A stretch of DNA of 64,000 bases from Devosia neptuniae (GTDB taxonomy: Bacteria; Pseudomonadota; Alphaproteobacteria; Rhizobiales; Devosiaceae): contig NZ_CP104965.1 in the NCBI RefSeq assembly GCF_025452235.1, forward strand, positions 248,001 through 312,000. Direction: 5' to 3'. The translations under genes were made by a program, and so were the position numbers. This document shows positions 1 through 8,359 of the stretch, piece after piece; position 1 is the first letter of the stretch; each line of letters opens with the position of its first letter. Under the pieces are notes generated by a model. The model saw nothing but the letters and a program-made list of their open reading frames with translations, was not told where the DNA came from and did no database searches.

Positions 1-1
1 G

Positions 2-664
2 CTGGTCGCCGCGCCAACCACCGAGATCATCCCGGTGACCTCGAGCATGGGGCCGGTGTCGATCGAAGGCTATTACGACGAGGCTTTTGCCCTGCCCGGC
101 CTGTTGCGCGAGATCGGCAAGGCCGAGCGCGAAGGCGCCGCCGCGGCGGTGATTGCCTGTTTCGACGATACCGGGCTCGATGCCGCTCGCGCCATGGCGC
201 GCATGCCAGTGATCGGCATCTGCGAGGCGGCGCTGGTGACTGCCGCCTTCATCGCCAAGCGCTTCACGGTTGTGACGACGATGGAGCGCTCGCGTGTGCC
301 GATCGAGGAACTGGTGCATCGCTATGGCATGGCCGGCCGTGCCCGCGTTCGCGCCGCCAACATCGCCGTGCTCTCGCTTGAAGACCCCAATTCGGGCGCC
401 CGTGATCGGCTGCGCAGTGAAATCGTTCGTGCCATTGCCGAGGATAATGCCGAAGCCATCGTGCTGGGCTGCGCCGGCATGGCGGACCTCGCGAAAACCC
501 TGAGCCAGGAATTCGGCCTGCCGGTTATCGATGGCGTCGGCGCGGCGGTGAAACAAGCCGAAGCCCTGGTGGCGCTTGGATTGACGACCAGCAAACGCGG
601 CGCCTATGCCGCGCCCCTGGTCAAGCGCTATGAGGGCGCGCTGGCCGAGTTTGCTCCGGTATGA
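2..664 (+). CDS. Asp/Glu/hydantoin racemase family protein (5' partial)
   Basis: The gene enters from the left edge; the first visible in-frame codon is at base 2, so the N-terminus is missing. The visible part carries both hallmark cysteines of the two-cysteine Asp/Glu/hydantoin racemase fold, in AVIACFDDTGLDAA and AIVLGCAGMADL, and the family signature TSSMGPVSIEGYYDE near the start. Family members racemise hydantoins, allantoin or amino acids by two-base proton transfer in the cytoplasm. The specific substrate cannot be told here. Its stop overlaps the start of the next gene (ATGA at 661-664), so the two are probably translationally coupled. Only a short N-terminal strand appears to be lost compared with the usual length of about 235-245 residues. 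Confidence 0.85.
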   Translation: MVAAPTTEIIPVTSSMGPVSIEGYYDEAFALPGLLREIGKAEREGAAAAVIACFDDTGLDAARAMARMPVIGICEAALVTAAFIAKRFTVVTTMERSRVPIEELVHRYGMAGRARVRAANIAVLSLEDPNSGARDRLRSEIVRAIAEDNAEAIVLGCAGMADLAKTLSQEFGLPVIDGVGAAVKQAEALVALGLTTSKRGAYAAPLVKRYEGALAEFAPV

Positions 665-1473
665 CCCGCACGGTTCGAACGCTCACCCTGGCAGAAATCC
701 AGCTTCTGCTGGATTGGGCGGCCGCCGAAGGCTGGAATCCCGGGCTCGACGATGCCCAGCCATTTCATGCCGCCGATCCAGCTAGTTTCTTCGGTGCGTT
801 CGTTGGCGAACAAATGGTCGCCGGCATCTCGGCCATCGCCTATGACGCCCATTTTGGCTTCATCGGCCTCTATATCTGTCACCCCGACTGGCGCGGACAA
901 GGCCACGGCAAAGCCGTGTGGGACGCTGCCATGGCCTATCTCGGCTCGCGCACCATCGGGCTCGATGGCGTGGCTGAGCAGCAAGCCAATTATGCAAGCA
1001 TGGGTTTCGCGCCCGTTTATGAAACCATCCGCATGAGCGGCACACTGCCCGACCGCCCCGCCGATGACCAATGCCTGCCGCCAGCACGTCTCGACGACAT
1101 CCGCGAATTGGATGCCCTGTGCTTCCCTGCCCCGCGCGACGCCTTTTTGCGGCATTGGCTCACGCCGCCGCGCCATAGCCTTGTTCACCGAACCGGTGGC
1201 ATGATCGATGGCCATGCTGTGTGTCGTCCGTGCCGCGAAGGGACCAAGATCGGCCCGCTCTTCGCTCGCACCATGCGTGCTGCCACCAACATCTTGACCA
1301 CCCAATCCGGCTCCGTCCACATCGACGTCCCCGCCTACCAGACTGAATGGCTGGCGACCTTGGTGAGCCTTGGCTTCAGGAGGGGCTTTACGACCCAACG
1401 CATGTACAGGGGCAAACCACCTGCTACGCATATGCCTGCTGTCTTCGGCATCTCCAGCCTGGAACTCGGCTGA
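661..1473 (+). CDS. GNAT family N-acetyltransferase with C-terminal accessory domain
   Basis: 270-residue cytoplasmic acetyltransferase. The N-terminal half is a GNAT domain: the strand FIGLYICHPDWRGQGHGKAV contains the acetyl-CoA pyrophosphate loop (R/Q-x-x-G-x-G/A form, residues about 78-84), followed by the GLDGVAEQQANYASMGF segment typical of the motif B end. The C-terminal half (about 130-265) resembles the GNAT-like accessory domain found in double-domain acetyltransferases (the Acetyltransf_18 type). The start codon overlaps the racemase stop, so the two form an operon. The substrate is unknown; an amine or amino acid is plausible given the racemase partner, but that is inference. Confidence 0.8.
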   Translation: MTRTVRTLTLAEIQLLLDWAAAEGWNPGLDDAQPFHAADPASFFGAFVGEQMVAGISAIAYDAHFGFIGLYICHPDWRGQGHGKAVWDAAMAYLGSRTIGLDGVAEQQANYASMGFAPVYETIRMSGTLPDRPADDQCLPPARLDDIRELDALCFPAPRDAFLRHWLTPPRHSLVHRTGGMIDGHAVCRPCREGTKIGPLFARTMRAATNILTTQSGSVHIDVPAYQTEWLATLVSLGFRRGFTTQRMYRGKPPATHMPAVFGISSLELG

Positions 1474-1511
1474 TCGGGGTGCCAGTCCGCTGTTTCGCGA
1501 AGCCGCTGAGC

Positions 1512-2408
1512 CTATTTAGTCCGAAACCGGAACGCCTCCACGAAAGCTGAAAATGCTGGCGAGAGGTGGCGGCGGCTTGGATAGTAGAGATGGTAACCCT
1601 GAAATGTCGGGCAGTATTGATGCAAGACTTCCTGCAGTTCGCCGGCTTCAATATAGGATCGCACCAGCTCGCGCGGCACATAGGCGAGCCCAACGCCATC
1701 GAGCGCTGCCTGAACTGCGGGACCCATATTGTTGAGCGTGAACTGACCCTCGACGCGGACGCTGAATTCGCGGGCGCCGTCCCGCAACTCCCAGGCATAG
1801 ACAGCACCAGAGGTCGGCAGGCGGTAGTTGATACATCTGTGTTCAGTGAGGTCCTGCGGCGTCACCGGCGCCGGATGCCGCTCGAAATATTGCGGTGATC
1901 CCACCACGCAATAGGCGACATCGGGGCCGATGCGGACCGCAATCATGTCCTTGGCGATGGATTCCCCGAGCCTGACGCCGGCATCGAATTGTTGTTCGAC
2001 AATATTGGAATAGGCGTTGTCGACGATCAGTTCGACGCTGATGTCCGGGTAGTCGGCAAAGAATTTGGCAAGGCGCGGTCGGAACACAATGTCCACCGAG
2101 TCGTCGGTGCTCACGATCCGCAGATGGCCGCTCGGTTGATCGCGCATGGCGCCGAGCGCGCTGACCTGGGCGGCAATACCGTCGAAATGCGGCTCGATAC
2201 CGGCCCGGAGACGCTCCCCTGCCAGCGTCGGAGCCACGTCGCGGGTAGTGCGCGACAGCAGGCGAACGCCAAGTCTGGATTCCAGCGCCTTGACCGTATG
2301 GCTCAGCGCCGAGGGCGTAACGCCCAGTTTGCCGGCCGCACGCGTAAAGCTGCGCTGCTTGCTCACCTCGAGGAAGGCGCGCATCTCGGCAAATTCGTCA
2401 CGCTTCAT
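1512..2408 (-). CDS. LysR family transcriptional regulator
   Basis: 298-residue LysR-type regulator of normal length. The N-terminal winged helix-turn-helix (residues about 5-65) includes SFTRAAGKLGVTPSALSHTV and the following SRLGVRLLSRTTRDVAPT wing. The rest is the periplasmic-binding-protein-like effector domain. A GAGG Shine-Dalgarno lies 7 bases before the ATG. It is divergent from the SDR gene at 2648, a common arrangement in which the LysR protein controls the neighbouring SDR and its own gene. The effector is not identifiable. Confidence 0.92.
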   Translation of the reverse strand: MKRDEFAEMRAFLEVSKQRSFTRAAGKLGVTPSALSHTVKALESRLGVRLLSRTTRDVAPTLAGERLRAGIEPHFDGIAAQVSALGAMRDQPSGHLRIVSTDDSVDIVFRPRLAKFFADYPDISVELIVDNAYSNIVEQQFDAGVRLGESIAKDMIAVRIGPDVAYCVVGSPQYFERHPAPVTPQDLTEHRCINYRLPTSGAVYAWELRDGAREFSVRVEGQFTLNNMGPAVQAALDGVGLAYVPRELVRSYIEAGELQEVLHQYCPTFQGYHLYYPSRRHLSPAFSAFVEAFRFRTK

Positions 2409-2447
2409 TGCTGAACCTCGCTCACAACAGCATGCAGATTACTGCGT

Positions 2448-2474
2448 CTAGTCGCAATTGGCCAGGCTGACTAG
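2448..2474. promoter_or_regulatory. Inverted repeat in the LysR/SDR divergent promoter
   Basis: CTAGTC (2448-2453) and GACTAG (2469-2474) form a perfect 6-base inverted repeat with a 15-base spacer, 40-66 bases upstream of the LysR start. Position and symmetry fit a LysR-type binding site (two half-sites about 21 bases apart), although the canonical T-N11-A form is not obvious. Assignment to the adjacent regulator is inferred from position only. Confidence 0.35.
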
Positions 2475-2647
2475 TTAAGGACCTCCAGCGGAGTCGTGTG
2501 CCTGTCGTTCCTTTGGGTGAGCTTGCTCACCCCCATCGCGCGAGACCTAGCTGCGAGCGAAGGTGAAGGCCTGGATGGCCGGCCCCGATGATCTTGAGGC
2601 GGGTGGCGCGCGCCGCCTTCGCCCGCAACATCTGAAAGGAAAATCTC

Positions 2648-3394
2648 ATGACTGAAGGCATCAAAAACAAGGTCGTCGTCATCACCGGCGCCAGCAGTGG
2701 CCTGGGCGAAGCCACCGCACGTCATCTCGCCGCCAAGGGCGCCTCCGTCGTGCTTGGCGCCCGCCGCGCCGACCGCATCCACGCCCTGGCCGAGGAATTG
2801 ACGGCGGCGGGGCATAAGGCGAAAGCCGTGGCCACGGACGTCACTGATCGCGATCAGGTCAAGGATCTGGTGCAGGCAGCGATCGACACATTCGGTCGTA
2901 TCGACGTGATGCTCAACAATGCCGGCCTGATGCCTTTGGCACCGCTCGAGCGCCTCAAGATCGACGAGTGGGATCGCATGATCGACGTCAACCTCAAGGG
3001 CGTCCTTTACGGTATCGCCGCCGCCCTGCCGCGCATGCAGGCACAGAAGTCCGGGCACATCATCAATGTTTCCTCGGTCTATGGCCATGTCGTGGATCCC
3101 GGCGCCACGGTCTATTGTGCGACCAAGCACGCCGTGCGGGCGCTGTCCGAAGGCCTGCGCAAGGAAGTGAAGCCCTACAATATCCGTACGACCGTCATCT
3201 CGCCCGGCGCCGTCAGCACCGAACTGCTCGAGCATATCAGCGAAAAGGATATCCAGCAGGGCACCAGGGATTTCGTCAGCAAGATCGCGGTTGGCCCGGA
3301 TACCTTCGCCCGCGCCGTCGCCTTTGCCATCAACGAGCCCGACGACGTCGACATCAACGAAATCCTGTTCCGCCCGACGGCACAGCCGGTCTGA
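2648..3394 (+). CDS. SDR family NAD(P)-dependent oxidoreductase
   Basis: 248-residue classical short-chain dehydrogenase. It has the cofactor loop TGASSGLG (about residues 13-20), the NNAG motif, the catalytic serine in INVSSVYG and the catalytic YCATK pair (Y-x-x-x-K). The arginines in GARRADR after beta-2 favour NADP over NAD. AAAGGA lies 7 bases before the ATG. It is divergent from a LysR gene and 16 bases upstream of the cyclophilin-like gene. This LysR-SDR-cyclophilin-like trio recurs in proteobacteria, but the substrate is not known to me. Confidence 0.9.
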   Translation: MTEGIKNKVVVITGASSGLGEATARHLAAKGASVVLGARRADRIHALAEELTAAGHKAKAVATDVTDRDQVKDLVQAAIDTFGRIDVMLNNAGLMPLAPLERLKIDEWDRMIDVNLKGVLYGIAAALPRMQAQKSGHIINVSSVYGHVVDPGATVYCATKHAVRALSEGLRKEVKPYNIRTTVISPGAVSTELLEHISEKDIQQGTRDFVSKIAVGPDTFARAVAFAINEPDDVDINEILFRPTAQPV

Positions 3395-3410
3395 TCAGAA
3401 GGGGTAAATC

Positions 3411-3881
3411 ATGGCCGATGCGCCCACCCAGTTCACTCGACGCACACTATTGCAAGCAGCCTTTGCCACAGCAATGCTCCCGGGCACTGTGCGGGCGCAG
3501 GCTGATACCGATCCAGCAAGCCAGGAGCCGAATGGCATGAAAATCTCTTTGACCTTCAATGGCATGACCATGACGGCCAGCCTCTACGACAATCCGTCCG
3601 CGCGCGACTTTGCGTCCATGCTGCCACTCGATCTGACGATCGAGGATTTCGGCGGCAATGAAAAGATCGTGCATCTGCCGCGCAAACTGACCGAGGACGG
3701 CGCGGGGCCTTTTAGCAACGAGCAGCCGGGCGACCTCTGCTACTTCCGGCCGTGGGGCAATCTGGCGCTGTTCTATGGGGACTATCGCTGGGACGGGCTG
3801 ATCCGCCTCGGCCGCTTTGATGACGGCTTCGATCCACTGCTGGTGCGCGGCAAATTCCCCGTCCGCATTGAGCGCATCTGA
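3411..3881 (+). CDS. Exported cyclophilin-like fold protein
   Basis: 156 residues. The N-terminus has a twin-arginine-like start (TRRTLLQAAF) followed by a hydrophobic stretch and an alanine-rich cleavage region ending near VRAQA, so export, perhaps by Tat, is likely. The remaining 110 residues match the small cyclophilin-like family (PF18050 type): an opening MKISLTFNGMTMTASLYDN, then FYGDYRWDGLIRLGRFD and a closing strand. These proteins have the cyclophilin barrel but are not shown to be prolyl isomerases. The next gene lies on the other strand only 4 bases away. Confidence 0.75.
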   Translation: MADAPTQFTRRTLLQAAFATAMLPGTVRAQADTDPASQEPNGMKISLTFNGMTMTASLYDNPSARDFASMLPLDLTIEDFGGNEKIVHLPRKLTEDGAGPFSNEQPGDLCYFRPWGNLALFYGDYRWDGLIRLGRFDDGFDPLLVRGKFPVRIERI

Positions 3882-3885
3882 CGCC

Positions 3886-4656
3886 TCAACGCTGGATGTG
3901 CCCGCCGTCAGCTATAATGGTTTGGCCGGACATAATCCTGGCGTCGTCGGAGGCAAGCCATAGGGCGAGGCGGGCTATGTCATCGGGGGTGACCAATTGC
4001 TGGACTGCCTGGCGGCCTAGCGTTTCGCTGACATAGGCGGGGTCGTTTGCCAAAGCCTGGCTCCGTTCGGTGAGCGTACGACCGGGCGCTATGCACATGA
4101 CGCGAATTCCATGTGGGCCGAGGTCGCGGGAGAGGCATTGGGTGAAGCCGCCGATAGCCGCCTTCGCCGTGCCATAGGCGATGAGCCCGGCGGCGCCCTG
4201 CATCCAGGAGGTCGAACCCAGATTGATGATGGTGCCGCCGCCCGATTGCTTCATATCCGGCGTGACGGCCTGTGCCGCAAAGGCCAGATGCCGCAGGTTT
4301 ACGGCCATGCGATCATCCCAATAGTCGGGCGTCATCGTCTCGAAATCGTGGCGCTCGTCGTGGCCGGCATTGTTGATCAGAATCTGAATCCGTCCAAGCT
4401 GCTGGCGCAGCGCAGCGATGGCCGCGGTGAGGGCGGGGATGTCTGCGACGTCGGAGCTGGCTGCCGCCGCAGTGCCGCCAGCAGCCAGGATCGCGTCACG
4501 CACCGCGTCAGCGCCCTTGCTGTCGCGATCGACGATACCGACATGCGCGCCGTGCCGTGCAAAGGCCAGAGCCATGGCCTTGCCGATACCCGCCGCCCCG
4601 CCCGTGACGATGACCGGCTTGCCAGCAAGGCTATGGTAGCTGTTCTCCCGGCTCAT
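3886..4656 (-). CDS. SDR family oxidoreductase, candidate sugar 1-dehydrogenase
   Basis: 256-residue classical SDR with TGGAAGIG near residue 17, INNAG, the serine in NLGSTSW and catalytic YGTAK. An acidic residue after beta-2 (VDRD) favours NAD. The ATG at 4656 overlaps the stop of the lactonase-fusion gene by 4 bases (ATGA, 4653-4656); a longer reading upstream has no support because it lies inside that gene. As the last gene of the sugar-acid operon and directly coupled to a lactonase, a role as aldose dehydrogenase making the lactone substrate is attractive; SDR-type galactose dehydrogenases are known in rhizobia. The substrate is inference. Confidence 0.85.
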   Translation of the reverse strand: MSRENSYHSLAGKPVIVTGGAAGIGKAMALAFARHGAHVGIVDRDSKGADAVRDAILAAGGTAAAASSDVADIPALTAAIAALRQQLGRIQILINNAGHDERHDFETMTPDYWDDRMAVNLRHLAFAAQAVTPDMKQSGGGTIINLGSTSWMQGAAGLIAYGTAKAAIGGFTQCLSRDLGPHGIRVMCIAPGRTLTERSQALANDPAYVSETLGRQAVQQLVTPDDIARLALWLASDDARIMSGQTIIADGGHIQR

Positions 4657-6359
4657 CCGGCAAAGGCCCCACCCTTTTGGCCGCGCACGCCGGGATCGAA
4701 GGCGAAAAGGCCGCCAGACAGAGGCGCCTCCACCAGCATGCGCTCGGCCAACCTGATGCGGCCGGAGGTGATGTAGAGGCGATCGAGATTGGGGCCGCCA
4801 AAGGTGCAACTCGACGGCCGCGGCACGGGCACGCCGACGACACGGTCCAGCCTTCCATCGGGCGCGTAGCGGCGCACCGCCCAGCCGTCCCATACGGCGA
4901 CCCAGAGATAGCCTTCGGCATCGACCGTCATGCCATCAGGCTTACCCTCGGCGGGCGGGATCTGCACGACGACACGGCGGTTGGCGATGGTGCCGGCGGC
5001 GAGGTCGAAGTCGTAAGCAAAGATGCAGCCCAGGGCGGAATCGGCGAAATACATCAGTTTGTCGTCCGGGCTCCAGCCCATGCCGTTGGAGACCGTGAAG
5101 CCGGTATCGACGCGGCGCCAGCTGGCATCGGGTTCTATGCAGTACAGGCTGCCCGAGGGTCCCGAGGCGTCGAGCGCCATGCTGCCAGCCCAGAACCGGC
5201 CGCGGCGATCGCATTTGGCATCGTTGAACCTATTGGTGGCGATATCGGCTTCCGGATCGACGACCGGTATCAGCGCGCCCGTGGCGATGTCGAGGAATTC
5301 CAGCCCGTTCTGGGTCATAACGGCGTGGCCGCCCGCTAGACGCGGTGCAATGGAGGTGACCATTCGCGACATTTTGGTGGTGGTGTTGTTGCCGGTGGCG
5401 GGATCAAAAGCGTGGACGCTAGGGGACAGGATATCGAGCCACAGCAATTTGCCGTCCTGCTCGCTCCAGGTTGGTCCTTCGCCCAGATGGGCGGCGACGG
5501 GCAGCACACATTCGGCATTGGCGTGAACCAGCGTGCGCGGACGCTCGGGCGCATTGATGCTCATGGCGGTCGCTCCGACATTGCCAGAAATGCGTCGCGC
5601 GGCCTCCATCAGGTCGCGGCCGATAATGTGGAGGCGATCGATCGGCAGCCGTTCGCGCGGGCCGGAGACGCCGATGGCAGCGATGGGCTCATGGCGGTGA
5701 TCGAGCACGGGGGCGGCGACCGAGACGACACCCGCCACATGTTCCTCGATCGAGAGCGCATAGCCGCGCGCCCGGGTCAGCGCCAGATCGGTCAGCAGGT
5801 CGGCCTCATTGCCCGGCACTTTGGTGGGATCATTTGAGGCACGCAGTTCGGCGATCAGCTCGCGTTGCCGATGCGGCGTCAGGAAGCTGAGCAGCGCCTT
5901 GCCGCCCGCCGTGCAATGGAGCGGCGCGCGCCTGCCGACCTCGATGCGGAAGCCGAAGGCGTCGGCGGACTGGCGCCTGTCGATATAAAGGATCGAGCCG
6001 TTCTCGAGCTCGCAGAGCGACACGGTCTCGCTGGTCATATCGGCCAGCCGGTCGAGCTCGGGCGCTGCGGCGCCCCGCAGATCGAATTCGTCCCAAACTT
6101 TATGGGCCAATTCGAACAGGCGTGGCCCCAGGCGATAGGTCTGGTCGGCCTCGTTGAAGCGGATCAGCCGGAATTCCAGCAGCGCTTCGAGAATGCGGTG
6201 CAGTGTGCCCTTGGGAAAGCCCGTGAGCTTGATCAATTGGGTGAAGCGCTGTGGCCGATCCACCTCGCCGAGCAGGTCGAGAACGTAGAGGCCCTTGCCG
6301 AGCGCCGAGGTGCCCTGGGGCATCTCGTGCTCGCCGATGCGCTTGAGTTCTATTGCCAT
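4653..6359 (-). CDS. IclR regulator fused to SMP-30/gluconolactonase domain
   Basis: 568 residues containing two complete proteins in one frame. Residues about 16-260 are an IclR-type regulator: helix-turn-helix around FPKGTLHRILEALLEF, then a GAF-like effector domain (TAGGKALLSFL, HVAGVVSVAAPV). Residues about 275-560 are an SMP-30 beta-propeller lactonase with the expected metal and catalytic residues: E294 in LGEGPTW, N379 in NRFNDAK, N425 in TVSNGMGW, D475 in KPDGMTV. SMP-30 enzymes hydrolyse sugar lactones to acids. The gene lies 11 bases after the ABC ATPase and overlaps the SDR start by 4 bases. The junction carries an internal ATG and an ATGA string (see 5562-5576), so a recent fusion, dual products, or a sequencing indel are all possible. 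Confidence 0.85.
   Translation of the reverse strand: MAIELKRIGEHEMPQGTSALGKGLYVLDLLGEVDRPQRFTQLIKLTGFPKGTLHRILEALLEFRLIRFNEADQTYRLGPRLFELAHKVWDEFDLRGAAAPELDRLADMTSETVSLCELENGSILYIDRRQSADAFGFRIEVGRRAPLHCTAGGKALLSFLTPHRQRELIAELRASNDPTKVPGNEADLLTDLALTRARGYALSIEEHVAGVVSVAAPVLDHRHEPIAAIGVSGPRERLPIDRLHIIGRDLMEAARRISGNVGATAMSINAPERPRTLVHANAECVLPVAAHLGEGPTWSEQDGKLLWLDILSPSVHAFDPATGNNTTTKMSRMVTSIAPRLAGGHAVMTQNGLEFLDIATGALIPVVDPEADIATNRFNDAKCDRRGRFWAGSMALDASGPSGSLYCIEPDASWRRVDTGFTVSNGMGWSPDDKLMYFADSALGCIFAYDFDLAAGTIANRRVVVQIPPAEGKPDGMTVDAEGYLWVAVWDGWAVRRYAPDGRLDRVVGVPVPRPSSCTFGGPNLDRLYITSGRIRLAERMLVEAPLSGGLFAFDPGVRGQKGGAFAG
5562..5576 (-). promoter_or_regulatory. Possible internal ribosome binding site and start for the lactonase part
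   Basis: On the minus strand GGAG (5576-5573) is followed after 8 bases by an ATG (5564) that corresponds to M266 of the fusion, exactly where the IclR domain ends and the lactonase domain begins. The ATG is followed by A, giving ATGA, the usual 4-base overlap of coupled genes. A free lactonase of 303 residues could be made from it. Confidence 0.4.
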
Positions 6360-6370
6360 GCCTGATCCTG

Positions 6371-7513
6371 CTACTTGATGGCTTCTTCTGTAGCCGGATC
6401 GAACAGGTGTATGGAAGTGTTTGGCTTGATGGCCAACCGCACCTGCCTGCCGATCAGCGACTGGTCCACATCATAGAGCCGGGCGATCAGCGTGCCTGAG
6501 GCACGGCCCTCGTGTTCATGTTCGCCGGCCACGGGAATAGCAACCCGCTGGCCCGGCAGGCGGAAATGCACATAGGCCTCGCTGCCCAGGCTTTCGACCA
6601 ACAAGGGTTCAACGTCGAGCGCTGCCTCGCCGGGTGCGGCGAGACCCAGCGCTTCGGGGCGAATGCCGCAGATGACGCTTTTGCCGATATAGGCCGAAGC
6701 GGCTTGCGCCACCGCGCCTTCGGGCCGCAATTGCAGGCCGCCAGCCTCGATGAATACGCCCTTGTCGTCGCGCGCCAAGGTGCCGGTGATGAAGTTCATC
6801 GAGGGCGAGCCGATGAAACCGGCGACGAAAATATTGTTGGGCCGACTGAACAGCTCGTCGGGTGTGCCGATCTGCTGCACCACGCCCTTGCGCATGATGA
6901 CGATGCGGTCGGCCATGGTCATGGCCTCGGTCTGGTCATGTGTCACATAGATGGTGGTGACGCCGATGCGGCGCTGCAGGGCAGTGATCTCGGCGCGCAT
7001 CTGCACGCGCAGGGCGGCGTCGAGATTGGACAATGGCTCATCCATCAGGAAGACGCGCGGCTCGCGCACGATGGCCCGGCCCAGCGCGACACGCTGGCGC
7101 TGGCCGCCTGACAGAGCCTTGGGCCGCCGGTCGAGCAGGTCGGTGATCTCCAGCGCCTGCGCGGCGCGCTCGACACGGGCATCGATCTCGGCCTTGTCGG
7201 TATTCCGCATCTTGAGGCCGAAGCCGATATTCTGGCGCACGGTCAGGTGCGGATAGAGCGCATAATTCTGGAACACCATGGCGATGTCGCGCTTGCCGGG
7301 AGCAAGCTCGGTGACGTCCTCACCACCGATGATGATGCGGCCGCCGCTGGCCGCTTCGAGACCGGCCAGGATTTTGAGTGCCGTGGATTTGCCGCAGCCC
7401 GAGGGCCCGACAAAGACCACGAACTCGCCGTCATCGATCTGGAGGGACATGTCCTTGAGGGCGTTGAAGGCACCGAAGGACTTGCTGAGATTTTGAATCT
7501 GAATGTCGGCCAT
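6371..7513 (-). CDS. Sugar ABC transporter ATP-binding protein (MalK/UgpC type)
   Basis: 380-residue nucleotide-binding subunit of a CUT1 sugar importer. Walker [10 protein letters not shown] (about residues 37-45), signature [14 protein letters not shown], Walker [14 protein letters not shown], and the H-loop in YVTHDQTEAMT are intact. The C-terminal 130 residues form the TOBE/OB regulatory domain, as expected from the length. It sits 4 bases after the permease gene and 11 bases before the IclR-lactonase fusion, inside the long minus-strand operon. Confidence 0.95.
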   Translation of the reverse strand: MADIQIQNLSKSFGAFNALKDMSLQIDDGEFVVFVGPSGCGKSTALKILAGLEAASGGRIIIGGEDVTELAPGKRDIAMVFQNYALYPHLTVRQNIGFGLKMRNTDKAEIDARVERAAQALEITDLLDRRPKALSGGQRQRVALGRAIVREPRVFLMDEPLSNLDAALRVQMRAEITALQRRIGVTTIYVTHDQTEAMTMADRIVIMRKGVVQQIGTPDELFSRPNNIFVAGFIGSPSMNFITGTLARDDKGVFIEAGGLQLRPEGAVAQAASAYIGKSVICGIRPEALGLAAPGEAALDVEPLLVESLGSEAYVHFRLPGQRVAIPVAGEHEHEGRASGTLIARLYDVDQSLIGRQVRLAIKPNTSIHLFDPATEEAIK

Positions 7514-7517
7514 GGGT

Positions 7518-8348
7518 CTATTTCCCCGAGCCAGCGGTCAGGCCGCCGACGAGATAGCGTTGCAGGAACAGGTAGGCGAGCATGATGGGCAGGGCTGCCA
7601 GGAGCGAGGCTGCCATGATGACGTTCCAATCGGTCTGGTATTCGCCCTTGAAGGTGGCAATGCCGATATTGGCCGTCCAATTATGGGTGGCGCTGGCGAG
7701 GAAGGTGCGGGCATAGAGATAATCGGCCCAGGACAGGACGAAGCCATAAAGGGCAGTTGCAGCCAGGCCCGGCGCCGAGACCGGCAGGATGACCCGGAAC
7801 AGCGCGCCCCATGGCGTGCAGCCGTCGACCTGGGCCGCCTGTTCGAGCTCTTGTGGGATGGAGTCGAAATAGCCCTTCAGCATCCAGGTGGCGAAAGGCA
7901 CGATGGCAGTGGCATGGGCAATGATCAGCGACCAGAGCGAGCCCATCAGCCCCAGGCTGCGGAAAATGCCGAAGAGGGGAATGATCAGCATGGTCGCCGG
8001 CAGCATCTTGCTCATCAGGATGAACAGGCCGACCGCTTCGCCCCCCTTCATGGTGTAGCGCGACAGGCTATAGGCGGCGAGCACCGAGACGAATAGCGAG
8101 ATCGCGGTGGAGACGACGGCCACCAGAGCCGAGTTGAACAGCCACCGCGGCATGTCGGTGTTGAAGATCAAATTGGTATAGGTGCTCCACTGCGGATTGG
8201 CCGGCCAGAACTGCGGTGGAAAGCTGCGCAGCGCGCTGGCTGGCGCCAGCGAGGTGATGATCATCCAATAGATGGGGAACAACAGGAATCCGCAGACCAC
8301 GATGACCGTGGCGTAGAGCAGGATGGACTGCAGCAGAGTGCGTTTCAT
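7518..8348 (-). CDS. Carbohydrate ABC transporter permease (MalG type)
   Basis: 276-residue inner-membrane permease with about six hydrophobic segments and the cytoplasmic EAA loop (LEQAAQVDGCTPWGALFRVI) that docks on the ATPase. AGGAGG lies 7 bases before the ATG. It pairs with the permease ending at 8360 as the two-subunit channel of the CUT1 importer whose binding proteins are encoded at 9383 and 10709. Confidence 0.94.
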   Translation of the reverse strand: MKRTLLQSILLYATVIVVCGFLLFPIYWMIITSLAPASALRSFPPQFWPANPQWSTYTNLIFNTDMPRWLFNSALVAVVSTAISLFVSVLAAYSLSRYTMKGGEAVGLFILMSKMLPATMLIIPLFGIFRSLGLMGSLWSLIIAHATAIVPFATWMLKGYFDSIPQELEQAAQVDGCTPWGALFRVILPVSAPGLAATALYGFVLSWADYLYARTFLASATHNWTANIGIATFKGEYQTDWNVIMAASLLAALPIMLAYLFLQRYLVGGLTAGSGK

Positions 8349-8359
8349 CGCGGCGCCTC

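Noticed and set aside
4657..4893. N-terminal extension of the SDR ending at 3886
   Set aside because: The extension is arginine-rich and lies inside the lactonase coding sequence; the ATG at 4656 gives the 4-base overlap expected for coupled genes.
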